Assembly: GCF_013141695.1 (NCBI RefSeq)
Contig: NZ_WHNY01000059.1
Span: forward strand, 62,001 to 126,000
Length of the DNA stretch: 64,000 nucleotides
DNA from: Paenibacillus plantarum
GTDB lineage: Bacteria; Bacillota; Bacilli; Paenibacillales; NBRC-103111
Direction: 5' to 3'
Shown here: positions 34,516-41,551 of the stretch, one piece after another
Layout of the letters: every line of letters starts with the position of its first letter
Position numbering within the stretch: the first letter of the stretch is position 1
Position numbers and translations under genes: made by a program
The notes under the pieces: generated by a model
The model's input: only the letters and a program-made list of their open reading frames with translations
Told to the model about the DNA's origin: nothing
The model's database searches: none

Positions 34516-35604
34516 ATGCAAACAAAAAAACGTGTCATCTTAGGTATGTCTGGAGGTGTCGATTCTTCGGTTGCCGCGCTGCTGCTCAAGGAGCAAGGTT
34601 ATGAAGTTATTGGCATTTTCATGAAAAACTGGGACGATACTGACGAATTTGGTCATTGTACCGCAGAAGAAGACGCAGAGGATGTCAGACGGGTCTGTGA
34701 CCAGCTCGACATTCCTTTCTATACAGTAAATTTTGAAAAGCAGTATTACGACAAAGTTTTCGCCTACTTTTTGGACGAGTACACCAAAGGCCGCACGCCA
34801 AACCCTGATGTCATGTGCAACCGTGAAATTAAATTCGGGGAATTGCTGCAAAAGGTCCTCGATCTAGGCGGCGACTACATCGCGACTGGACATTACGCAC
34901 AAGTGAAGGAACAAGACGGTGAATTCGTGTTGATGCGTGGAAATGATTCCAATAAGGATCAAACGTATTTCCTTAACGTCCTTAATCAAGGGCAACTTGC
35001 CAAAGCGATGTTCCCGATCGGTCACTTGCCCAAGTCCAAAGTACGTGAAATAGCTGAAGCAGCTGGTCTTGCAACGGCGAAGAAGAAAGATAGCACCGGG
35101 ATTTGTTTCATTGGTGAGCGCGACTTCAAGACGTTCCTCAGCCAATACCTCCCTGCTCGCCCAGGCAATATGGTCGATATACGCAATGGTGAAATCAAAG
35201 GGCGTCATGATGGGTTAATGTATTACACATTAGGCCAAAGACAAGGCCTGGGGATTGGTGGATCCGGCTCTGGTGAGCCATGGTTCGTTGTGGACAAGAA
35301 TTTGGAGACGAACGAATTGCTCGTCGTGCAAGGTGAACAGCATCCAGGGCTTTACTCCAAGGGTCTGACAGCAACGGATGTGAACTGGATATCACCGAAA
35401 AAGCCAGAAGGTGCCTACACTTGTACAGCGAAATTCCGCTATCGCCAAGCGGATCAAGGCGTTGTGATTACGTTGCAGCCCGACGGCAGCTGTGAAGTTG
35501 TCTTCGATAAGCCGCAAAAAGCGGTTACGCCAGGCCAATCCGTTGTCTTTTATGATGGAGAGATTTGTCTAGGCGGCGGTGTGATTGATAAGGTTCATAA
35601 GTAA
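34516..35604 (+). CDS. mnmA: tRNA-specific 2-thiouridylase MnmA
   Basis: 362 residues. It activates and thiolates U34 of tRNA-Lys, -Glu and -Gln. The PP-loop ATP site is GMSGGVDSSVAA near residue 12. The two catalytic Cys lie in NPDVMCNREIKF (about residue 102) and STGICFIGERDF (about residue 200). A C-terminal beta barrel follows. The ATG at 34516 is chosen for AGAGG upstream; the frame is open to 34390 without a site. It is divergent from cymR and the desulfurase that probably supplies its sulfur. Confidence 0.96.
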   Translation: MQTKKRVILGMSGGVDSSVAALLLKEQGYEVIGIFMKNWDDTDEFGHCTAEEDAEDVRRVCDQLDIPFYTVNFEKQYYDKVFAYFLDEYTKGRTPNPDVMCNREIKFGELLQKVLDLGGDYIATGHYAQVKEQDGEFVLMRGNDSNKDQTYFLNVLNQGQLAKAMFPIGHLPKSKVREIAEAAGLATAKKKDSTGICFIGERDFKTFLSQYLPARPGNMVDIRNGEIKGRHDGLMYYTLGQRQGLGIGGSGSGEPWFVVDKNLETNELLVVQGEQHPGLYSKGLTATDVNWISPKKPEGAYTCTAKFRYRQADQGVVITLQPDGSCEVVFDKPQKAVTPGQSVVFYDGEICLGGGVIDKVHK

Positions 35605-35659
35605 GAGCGCGGAGATTTGAGCGTATAGCAGGCAAAGATTAGTGTGGAGGAGAATGTGT

Positions 35660-36349
35660 ATGGCTATGAATGAGGTAACGATTAAAGCTGATACGTATGA
35701 AGATGTGAAGAGGCTCGTTAAGGAAATTGGTATACTGCCCCTCTCTTCATTTATCCCTGAGCATCCTTCTCTTGAATCCTTAACGGTCCATGAGCAATGG
35801 CATACAGGACTCGAAACAGATCCTTGGTTATGGCGTGATCTCCTTCCAGGTGAGGGTCTTGCGGCTTATGGACGGTTTTTCGCCAAGAAGCCCTTATTAA
35901 TTTCTTCTGAGCTATTTCCGTTGATCAAAAACTTATTGGAAGATCCCTATACGGTGGACGAGCGTTATTCGGATGGGGAGCTGTCCAAAGCGGCAGTAGA
36001 TGTGTATCACGCAATTGCTGGGAATGAAGGCATTGATGTGAAAGCTCTGCGCGCTGCGACCGATTTGAAATCGAAGGAATCCAAGAATGAATTTGATCGT
36101 GCCTTGATTGACTTGCAGAGCAAAGCTGATATCGTAATTGCGGGGATTAGTGAGCGTCTGAACGCCAATGGTACCAAAAACGGCTGGAACAGCACCTGTT
36201 ATATGACCGCTTCGCATTGGATGGAGCTGCATGGCATTGCGAAGAATACACTGCCAACACCTGAAGCGAAAGCTCAACTACGTACGCTGCTGCAGGAAAA
36301 GTACAGCGAGGCTGCTGGTAAGTATTTAACTAAAATCTTTAAGCTGTAA
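35660..36349 (+). CDS. Protein of unknown function (possibly AlkZ-related)
   Basis: 229 residues, not recognised with certainty. It is soluble, with no signal or TM segment. The N-terminal half has TYEDVKRLVKEIGILPLSSFIPEHPSL and WRDLLPGEGLAAYGRFFAKK. The C-terminal half reads like a winged-helix segment (GIDVKALRAATDLKSKES, LQSKADIVIAGISERLN). The pattern recalls small proteins annotated as related to the AlkZ/YcaQ DNA-glycosylase fold, but this is a weak guess. The ATG at 35660 has GGAGG 9 nt upstream. It follows mnmA by 55 bp and ends in a strong terminator, so it may be cotranscribed. Confidence 0.75.
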   Translation: MAMNEVTIKADTYEDVKRLVKEIGILPLSSFIPEHPSLESLTVHEQWHTGLETDPWLWRDLLPGEGLAAYGRFFAKKPLLISSELFPLIKNLLEDPYTVDERYSDGELSKAAVDVYHAIAGNEGIDVKALRAATDLKSKESKNEFDRALIDLQSKADIVIAGISERLNANGTKNGWNSTCYMTASHWMELHGIAKNTLPTPEAKAQLRTLLQEKYSEAAGKYLTKIFKL

Positions 36350-36355
36350 TTGGGG

Positions 36356-36380
36356 GGAGCACTTCGGTGCTCCTTTTTTG
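36356..36380 (+). terminator. Terminator after the mnmA unit
   Basis: GGAGCAC-TTCG-GTGCTCC with a stable UUCG tetraloop, followed by TTTTTTG. Confidence 0.95.
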
Positions 36381-36428
36381 TTGATTGCATACGTTTAATT
36401 CAGCCTCTATTCTACCCCCAAAGGGAGC

Positions 36429-36610
36429 AAGGGAACGAGAGTACGCTATTCCAGCGAAATAAGCTCACTTTGACGCGTAAGGGAACGTAGAGGCACTATT
36501 CACTCGAAAAGAAGGCCAAATGCTCATTTTTTGAACAAATAGCGCACTGACGTTCCCCTCACTAGGAATTCTAGGTTATTGCGCACAAATAGCGTTCCTA
36601 GGATCCCTTT
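36429..36610. repeat. Array of four short repeats, two direct and two inverted
   Basis: A gene-free stretch (36381-36738) holding four copies of a motif of the form AAGGGAACG-N2-AG-N-(G)CGCTATT: direct at 36429-36450 and 36479-36500, inverted at 36537-36559 and 36587-36610. Both pairs are spaced 50 bp, and the arrangement is an overall palindrome around about 36518. Such elements are dispersed intergenic repeats in style. No spacers of CRISPR type and no cas genes are present. Confidence 0.65.
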
Positions 36611-36738
36611 CGAAGAAGGAAATAAATTAGGAATTCTTGAGTGGGTATCAACCCTATTATTGCTTTTATTTACCGTTCACGAAGAAGCATGCAAGCTCCC
36701 ACTGTCGCACACGCTAAGTTCGAAAGGTGTGAGCGATA

Positions 36739-37113
36739 CTGAGCAAAATCATAGCTATTTTACTCATGTTTGGCTTGAGCTGGGTAGGATCTTCATCTGC
36801 ACTTGCAGTAGACGCCAACCAACATGGCAATAGCGGTCAAATCGTAAGTGCGCCCATTCAGGACCCCTCTTATGCCAAGTGGAGCCGTCTTGCTTTTCAC
36901 GAAGCTGGTAAGGTGTATACGTTGCTAGATTACAAATATATCGGAAAGTCCAACGTGGCACCAGGTGTCGTACAGCAGCAGTTTCGCTTCTGGGTCAAAA
37001 AGAATGGCGCTGAATTCCCACTCATCGTCTCCATTCGTTATGATCCCGTTACAGAAAAGGTATTTACCATTCTGATGGAGCAAGAAAATAGAGGGACTCT
37101 ACGGATTCTATGA
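36739..37113 (+). CDS. Secreted DUF3889 protein, probable CTG start
   Basis: 124 residues if started at CTG 36739. A signal peptide SKIIAILLMFGLSWVGSSSALA (broken here as a Lys, then a hydrophobic core, then an ALA cleavage site) leads to a mature domain with PSYAKWSRLAFHEAG, FRFWVKKNGAEFPLIV and YDPVTEKVFTI, the DUF3889/YqzG pattern. AAAGGTG lies 8 nt before the CTG. The first ATG (36766) has no ribosome site and would cut off the basic n-region. The 3' end interleaves with the convergent rarA gene. The function is unknown. Confidence 0.75.
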   Translation: MSKIIAILLMFGLSWVGSSSALAVDANQHGNSGQIVSAPIQDPSYAKWSRLAFHEAGKVYTLLDYKYIGKSNVAPGVVQQQFRFWVKKNGAEFPLIVSIRYDPVTEKVFTILMEQENRGTLRIL

Positions 37114-37137
37114 ATCTGTAGGCGTCCCTCTTCTTTT
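37090..37137 (+). terminator. Convergent terminator overlapping both stop codons
   Basis: An outer stem AGAGGGAC / GTCCCTCT and an inner TACGGATTC / GAATCTGTA stem, followed by TCTTTT. It covers the ends of the DUF3889 gene and rarA. Confidence 0.75.
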
Positions 37138-38427
37138 ATGCTGATTAAGCTTCATCTTCTCTTCTGTGCCTTGATTGGTTGCCGCGAAGATCACTTCATG
37201 CTGAATGTCATCCGGCAAGTATTGTTGTCGTACGAAATGACCTGGGTAATTATGCGGATACATATAACCTTTATGACCGAGTTTCTCCGCACCTTTGTAG
37301 TGTGTATCACGCAAATGCAAGGGAACTTCTGCTGATTTCACCCGCTCCATCAACTCCTGTGCACGCATGATGGCGAGCGGGATCGAGTTGGACTTCGGAC
37401 TTTCCACAGCGAATAAAATTGCCTGGGAAATGATGTACTTCGATTCCGGCCAGCCGATCTTATGGTAGGCGTCCATCGCCGTTACCGACTGAACCATCGC
37501 CTGCGGATTGGCGAGTCCGATATCTTCGCTGCAAGCGACGATGAGACGCCGCAGGAAGGTCATAGGATCCATGCCGAGCTTCTCGACGGCATAGAGGAAC
37601 CAGAACAGCGCGGCGTCGCTAGAGCCGCGCACGCTCTTGTGAAAGGCGGACAAGACGTCATACTGCGTCGACTCGTCCGCTTTCACGATCGGGCGGCGGA
37701 TCGACTCCTCCGCCACCTCGCGCGTGATATGAACCGTGCCGTCCGGTTCAGGTGAGGTCGTCAGCGCTGCGAGCTCCAGCGCGTTCAAGGATCGGCGGAT
37801 GTCGCCATTGGCCATCTGCCCGATGTGCTGCAGCGCCTCCTCGTCCACGTGGAGGCGCATGAAGCCGAGCCCCTTCACAGGATCGGCGATCGCTCTTCGC
37901 ATGGCGATGAGCGCATGCTCCGCCGTGAGCGGCTCGAGCTGAAACAGCGTCGAGCGCGACAAGAGGGCCCCGTTCACATGGTGAAAGGGGTTCTCTGTGG
38001 TCGCCCCGATGAAGATGAGGATGCCCTGCTCTACCGCAGGAAGCAGCGCGTCCTGCCGCGAGGTGTTGAAGCGATGGACTTCGTCCAGAAACAGGGTCGT
38101 TTTACGCCCGTACATCGCTTTGGTGTTTTTGGCCAGCTCAATAATTTCACGGACGTCCTTCACGGAAGCATCAACGGCATTGAGCTTCATAAACTCGCCT
38201 TGGGTCCGATTAGCGATAATGTTCGCTAACGTCGTCTTCCCTGTCCCAGGTGGTCCGTAGAGAAGAATCGAAGTCACTTGATCAGCTTCAATTGCCCGTC
38301 GGAGGAGCTTGCCTTTGCCAACAATTTGTTCTTGGCCGATATATTCATCCAATGTCGTTGGCCGCATCCGGTCGGCGAGCAGCTTGCCCACTGGATCTTG
38401 GGATGACGCATATGTAAACAAATCCAT
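37108..38427 (-). CDS. rarA: Replication-associated recombination protein A (AAA+ ATPase)
   Basis: 439 residues, RarA/MgsA/YrvN family, related to clamp-loader ATPases and acting at stalled forks. Walker A is GPPGTGKTTLA near residue 57, Walker B is TLFLDEVHRF near 112, and sensor 1 is FIGATTENPF. The C-terminal tetramerisation domain contains DPMTFLRRLIVACSEDIGLANP. The coding stretch from about 37550 to 38060 looks clearly more GC-rich than its flanks and the neighbouring genes. The stop codon (37110-37108) lies next to the convergent gene's stop. Confidence 0.96.
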   Translation of the reverse strand: MDLFTYASSQDPVGKLLADRMRPTTLDEYIGQEQIVGKGKLLRRAIEADQVTSILLYGPPGTGKTTLANIIANRTQGEFMKLNAVDASVKDVREIIELAKNTKAMYGRKTTLFLDEVHRFNTSRQDALLPAVEQGILIFIGATTENPFHHVNGALLSRSTLFQLEPLTAEHALIAMRRAIADPVKGLGFMRLHVDEEALQHIGQMANGDIRRSLNALELAALTTSPEPDGTVHITREVAEESIRRPIVKADESTQYDVLSAFHKSVRGSSDAALFWFLYAVEKLGMDPMTFLRRLIVACSEDIGLANPQAMVQSVTAMDAYHKIGWPESKYIISQAILFAVESPKSNSIPLAIMRAQELMERVKSAEVPLHLRDTHYKGAEKLGHKGYMYPHNYPGHFVRQQYLPDDIQHEVIFAATNQGTEEKMKLNQHKRRGTPTDS

Positions 38428-38510
38428 GATTAGTTTCCTTTACTTGGTGCTTTAAGTTGGTCTGTCCATTATACCTTGCCTGGATTGGCATGTCATGTCT
38501 AGCCAAACAA

Positions 38511-38550
38511 AAAACTCCTCCAATGCGGCTGGATACCGCATGGAGGAGCT
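38511..38550 (-). terminator. Terminator of the padR-MFS operon
   Basis: The minus-strand arms AGCTCCTCCATGCGG and CCGCATTGGAGGAGTT with a 7-nt loop are followed by TTTTTTGTTTGG, just after the MFS stop. Confidence 0.9.
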
Positions 38551-38554
38551 ATAT

Positions 38555-40084
38555 TTAATGAGAAACAACCGGCTCGGTCTGAACGTCCTGTCGAGGTGCT
38601 GGGGCTGCGAAACGCAACGGTCCCGCAATAAAGGCAGCACCTAACCCCACAACACCGAAGGCTATAGCTAGAATAAACCCATGATTGATCGCTGTTCCAA
38701 GCGAATCGCGCAGGAAGTTCAATGTAGCTGGTGGCAGCTCTGAACCCGCACGTATTAATTGCTCGGGGTTGCCCAATGTAGCCAGTTTATCAAGTGGCAT
38801 TTGATGAGCGGCAGCACCATCTTGGATGAGGCTACTGTAGTTATTGTTCACGATGGTTGCCATAATTGACGCTCCTAGAACCCCGCCAATATTTCGCCAG
38901 AACCCTACGATCGAAGAACTGACACCGATATATTTGCGATCTACACTTTGCGCAACGGCATTTTGAGCCACACTCATTAATGGTCCGATTGCACCAACAC
39001 CAAGAATGACCATAAGCACGATCATATAGAACTTACTTGCATCATGACTTACTACGCTGAGTAGGTAACTTACTACTATACCCGCTGTCATGCTGAAAGC
39101 GAACACAGCACGGAAGCTGAAGTACCGCTGCAAGAACCCAAAGCCGACAGCACCAACCATGAGGGAAAACATCATAGGCGTCAGCAAACTATTCGAATTC
39201 GCATTCCCTAGAACCGCTGTTGAGAAAATAGGTAAATAGGCAATGGCCGAAAACATAATCGCACCTTGACATAGACAAGCTAAGACTGTCGCTAGGACCA
39301 TCCGATTTTTGAATAAAGGCAACGGAAGAATGGGTTCATGCGCTCGGCGCTCCACTTGAATAAAGAAGAAACCAATGATAACCGCAACGGCTAGTAAGCT
39401 AATGATTTGCCACGAACCCCAGGCGTAATCCTTACCACCGAACTCCAGCGCCAGCATAAGTGATACCGTTGTGACAATGAGAAACAACGTGCCTAGATAA
39501 TCGATTTTCGGACGACGATCGGAACGAGATTCTTTTAGAGCAAAGAACAAGACAAGGAACGACAATACACCAAGCGGCAAATTCACGTAGAAACACCAGC
39601 GCCAGCCCCATGATTCAGCCAAGAGCGTACCGATTTGCGGGCCAGCAACAGAAGATAATCCAAATATCCCTGCAAAAACACCTGACAGTTTCGCCGCCTG
39701 TTTGGGGTCAGCAAATATCGTGTAAATGATCGTAAACGAAATCGGGAAGATCGCTCCAGAACCGATACCCTGAATGGCACGGAACACAATAAGCTGAGTC
39801 ATATCTTGTGCCATACCGCATAAAGCCGACCCGATTAGGAAGATCGAAATTCCAATCATATAAAACAATTTTCTACCGAACATATCCGATAGCTTTCCAA
39901 ATACAAGCATTGTGCTTGTGGAGGCAAGCATATAGGCGGTGAATACCCAGCTTATTTTATCAAACCCATTAATGTCGCTAATGATGTGCGAAATCGCTGC
40001 TGATGTCACGGTGTTGTCCAATGCGGACATGAGAAGTCCGAGTGCCATCGCCAAAATAATCAAACCTGTTTTCTTACTCGCCAT
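38555..40084 (-). CDS. MFS multidrug efflux transporter, DHA2 (EmrB/QacA) type
   Basis: 509 residues with about 14 membrane segments. The N terminus LLMSALDNTVTSAAISHI carries the DHA2 motif D1 (LDxTVxNVA-like). FGKLSDMFGRKLFYMIG is the MFS motif A, and RAIQGIGSGAIFPI is motif B. AGPQIGTLLAESWGWRWCFYVNLPLG is motif C followed by the typical WRWxFxxNxP. It probably expels toxic compounds using the proton gradient. It lies 14 bp after the padR gene, which most likely represses the operon. Confidence 0.92.
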   Translation of the reverse strand: MASKKTGLIILAMALGLLMSALDNTVTSAAISHIISDINGFDKISWVFTAYMLASTSTMLVFGKLSDMFGRKLFYMIGISIFLIGSALCGMAQDMTQLIVFRAIQGIGSGAIFPISFTIIYTIFADPKQAAKLSGVFAGIFGLSSVAGPQIGTLLAESWGWRWCFYVNLPLGVLSFLVLFFALKESRSDRRPKIDYLGTLFLIVTTVSLMLALEFGGKDYAWGSWQIISLLAVAVIIGFFFIQVERRAHEPILPLPLFKNRMVLATVLACLCQGAIMFSAIAYLPIFSTAVLGNANSNSLLTPMMFSLMVGAVGFGFLQRYFSFRAVFAFSMTAGIVVSYLLSVVSHDASKFYMIVLMVILGVGAIGPLMSVAQNAVAQSVDRKYIGVSSSIVGFWRNIGGVLGASIMATIVNNNYSSLIQDGAAAHQMPLDKLATLGNPEQLIRAGSELPPATLNFLRDSLGTAINHGFILAIAFGVVGLGAAFIAGPLRFAAPAPRQDVQTEPVVSH

Positions 40085-40098
40085 TTTCGAAATCTACC

Positions 40099-40626
40099 TC
40101 ACTTCTGTTCTACATTTTCCAACCGTGTTATCCCTTGTGTCAGGGTATGGATTTTACTTTCTGAATTATTGATGCCAATTTGAATACAAATTTCCTGTGT
40201 AGGCGACATCTCGTGCTGGCAGTCCACGTACAGTTGGCGTAGTCTCTCCAAATCTACCTTCGTGCGTTTAAGGAACTCTTCTAACACACCAACCATGATA
40301 TGTGCTTCTACAAACTCGCCAAAAAACAACCGTGTCATCGCATCCGACTTGAACTCATCGTTTTCAATTGGACTATACATGTACTGTTTAAATTGGTGCT
40401 GCCCCTCCTCCGTGATGGAATAGAGATTTTTATTCGGTTTGCCTTCTTGGATGACACTTTCCTTGGTAATCAAGCCCTCCTTCTCCATTTTGCTAAGCAT
40501 GGGATAAATCGTTCCAAAGCTCGCGTTATTAAAGTAGGATAGAACCGTCTCCATCTTGTGCTTGATGTCATAGCCAGATAAGCTATGGTGCATTAATAAA
40601 CCCAAAATCACATCTTGACTATTCAT
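40099..40626 (-). CDS. PadR-family transcriptional regulator
   Basis: 175 residues. The N-terminal winged helix reads LGLLMHHSLSGYDIKHKM, FGTIYPMLSKMEKEGLITKE, and NKNLYSITEEG. A C-terminal helical dimerisation part follows (Vir-like, about 90-175). PadR proteins repress detoxification and efflux genes until a ligand binds. Operon-first gene before an MFS exporter. An AT-rich inverted repeat lies just upstream at the promoter. Confidence 0.93.
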   Translation of the reverse strand: MNSQDVILGLLMHHSLSGYDIKHKMETVLSYFNNASFGTIYPMLSKMEKEGLITKESVIQEGKPNKNLYSITEEGQHQFKQYMYSPIENDEFKSDAMTRLFFGEFVEAHIMVGVLEEFLKRTKVDLERLRQLYVDCQHEMSPTQEICIQIGINNSESKIHTLTQGITRLENVEQK

Positions 40627-40671
40627 GCTGTGAAACCTCCATTTTACTGGTAACTGTCTCGATCTCTTTTC

Positions 40672-40700
40672 AATTTATCAGATTACCTATATCGAGTCAA
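40672..40700 (-). promoter_or_regulatory. padR-MFS promoter
   Basis: Minus strand: -35 TTGACT (40700-40695), a 17-bp spacer, -10 TAAATT (40677-40672), about 45 bp before the padR ATG. It adjoins the inverted repeat at 40699-40721. Confidence 0.6.
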
Positions 40701-40721
40701 TATATACTTAGTTGATATATT
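40699..40721. promoter_or_regulatory. Putative PadR operator (inverted repeat)
   Basis: AATATAT and ATATATT arms of 7 bp with a 9-bp spacer touch the upstream edge of the -35 element. The placement suits autorepression by the PadR protein. The assignment is by position only. Confidence 0.45.
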
Positions 40722-40730
40722 ATAAAATAA

Positions 40731-40763
40731 AAAAAAGGGACACCCATTTTCACGGGCATCCCT
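40731..40763 (-). terminator. Terminator after tcdA
   Basis: The minus-strand stem AGGGATGCCC / GGGTGTCCCT with G-U pairs is followed by TTTTTTTTATTTT. Confidence 0.85.
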
Positions 40764-40774
40764 CATTGCTATGA

Positions 40775-41527
40775 TTACTTCTTCGCACCAATCGCAAGCA
40801 AATCTTTCACAGCTGCACTCACCATGATAAGCCCCGCTACAGGAGGTACAAAAGAATTACTCGCAGGCGGCTGCTGCGCCTTACGTCTATCAGGTGCATC
40901 TGCAGGCACGATTTGCTCTGTAACGTCTTCCCGAGGCTTCATTGGCTCTTCCATCGAGAATACGACCTTCACGCCCTTCTTGATGCCTTCCTTGCGCAAA
41001 CGTTGACGAATCACGCGTGCGATAGGGTCCATGCTCGTTTTGGAAATGTCAGCAATTCGGAATTGCGTCGGATCCATTTTATTCGCAGCACCCATGCAAG
41101 AAATCATCGGAATTTTGCGTTCGAGACATTGCTTAATCAGATGAATCTTGTAGGAGATCGTATCGCTCGCATCCAACACGTAATCGATTGGGTAAGCGAA
41201 TACTTGCTCATACGTTTCCTCTGTGTAGAACATCCGCAGGGAAATGACATCGCAATCGGGATTGATCAGTTTGATGCGATCACGCATCAGATCAGCCTTC
41301 GGCTGACCCACCGTTGTCGTAAGCGCATGGATCTGACGGTTAATATTCGTAATATCGACAACATCCTTGTCGATCAGAATTAAACGTCCGACGCCGGAGC
41401 GCGCCAGCGCTTCAGCAGCGATGGAACCAACGCCGCCGATGCCGAGCACGACAACCGTACTATTTTTCATAATTTCTAGACCCTCAGGTCCAATCGATAG
41501 TTCAGTTCTCGAAAATTGGTGAAGCAT
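40775..41527 (-). CDS. tcdA: tRNA threonylcarbamoyladenosine dehydratase (YrvM)
   Basis: 250 residues, E1-like ThiF fold. The nucleotide-binding motif GIGGVGSIAAEALARSG near residue 31, then LIDKDVVDITNINRQIHA, and DASDTISYK. It closes the t6A side chain of ANN-decoding tRNAs to the cyclic ct6A form in an ATP-dependent step. The usual C-terminal membrane-like helix (GLIMVSAAVKDLLAI) is present. It follows aspS by 24 bp as in Bacillus. Confidence 0.95.
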   Translation of the reverse strand: MLHQFSRTELSIGPEGLEIMKNSTVVVLGIGGVGSIAAEALARSGVGRLILIDKDVVDITNINRQIHALTTTVGQPKADLMRDRIKLINPDCDVISLRMFYTEETYEQVFAYPIDYVLDASDTISYKIHLIKQCLERKIPMISCMGAANKMDPTQFRIADISKTSMDPIARVIRQRLRKEGIKKGVKVVFSMEEPMKPREDVTEQIVPADAPDRRKAQQPPASNSFVPPVAGLIMVSAAVKDLLAIGAKK

Positions 41528-41551
41528 GGGAACACTTCCTCTTCAAAGTTC

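Noticed and set aside
36429..36610. CRISPR array
   Set aside because: The repeat units are degenerate, occur in both orientations, there are only four, and no cas genes are near.
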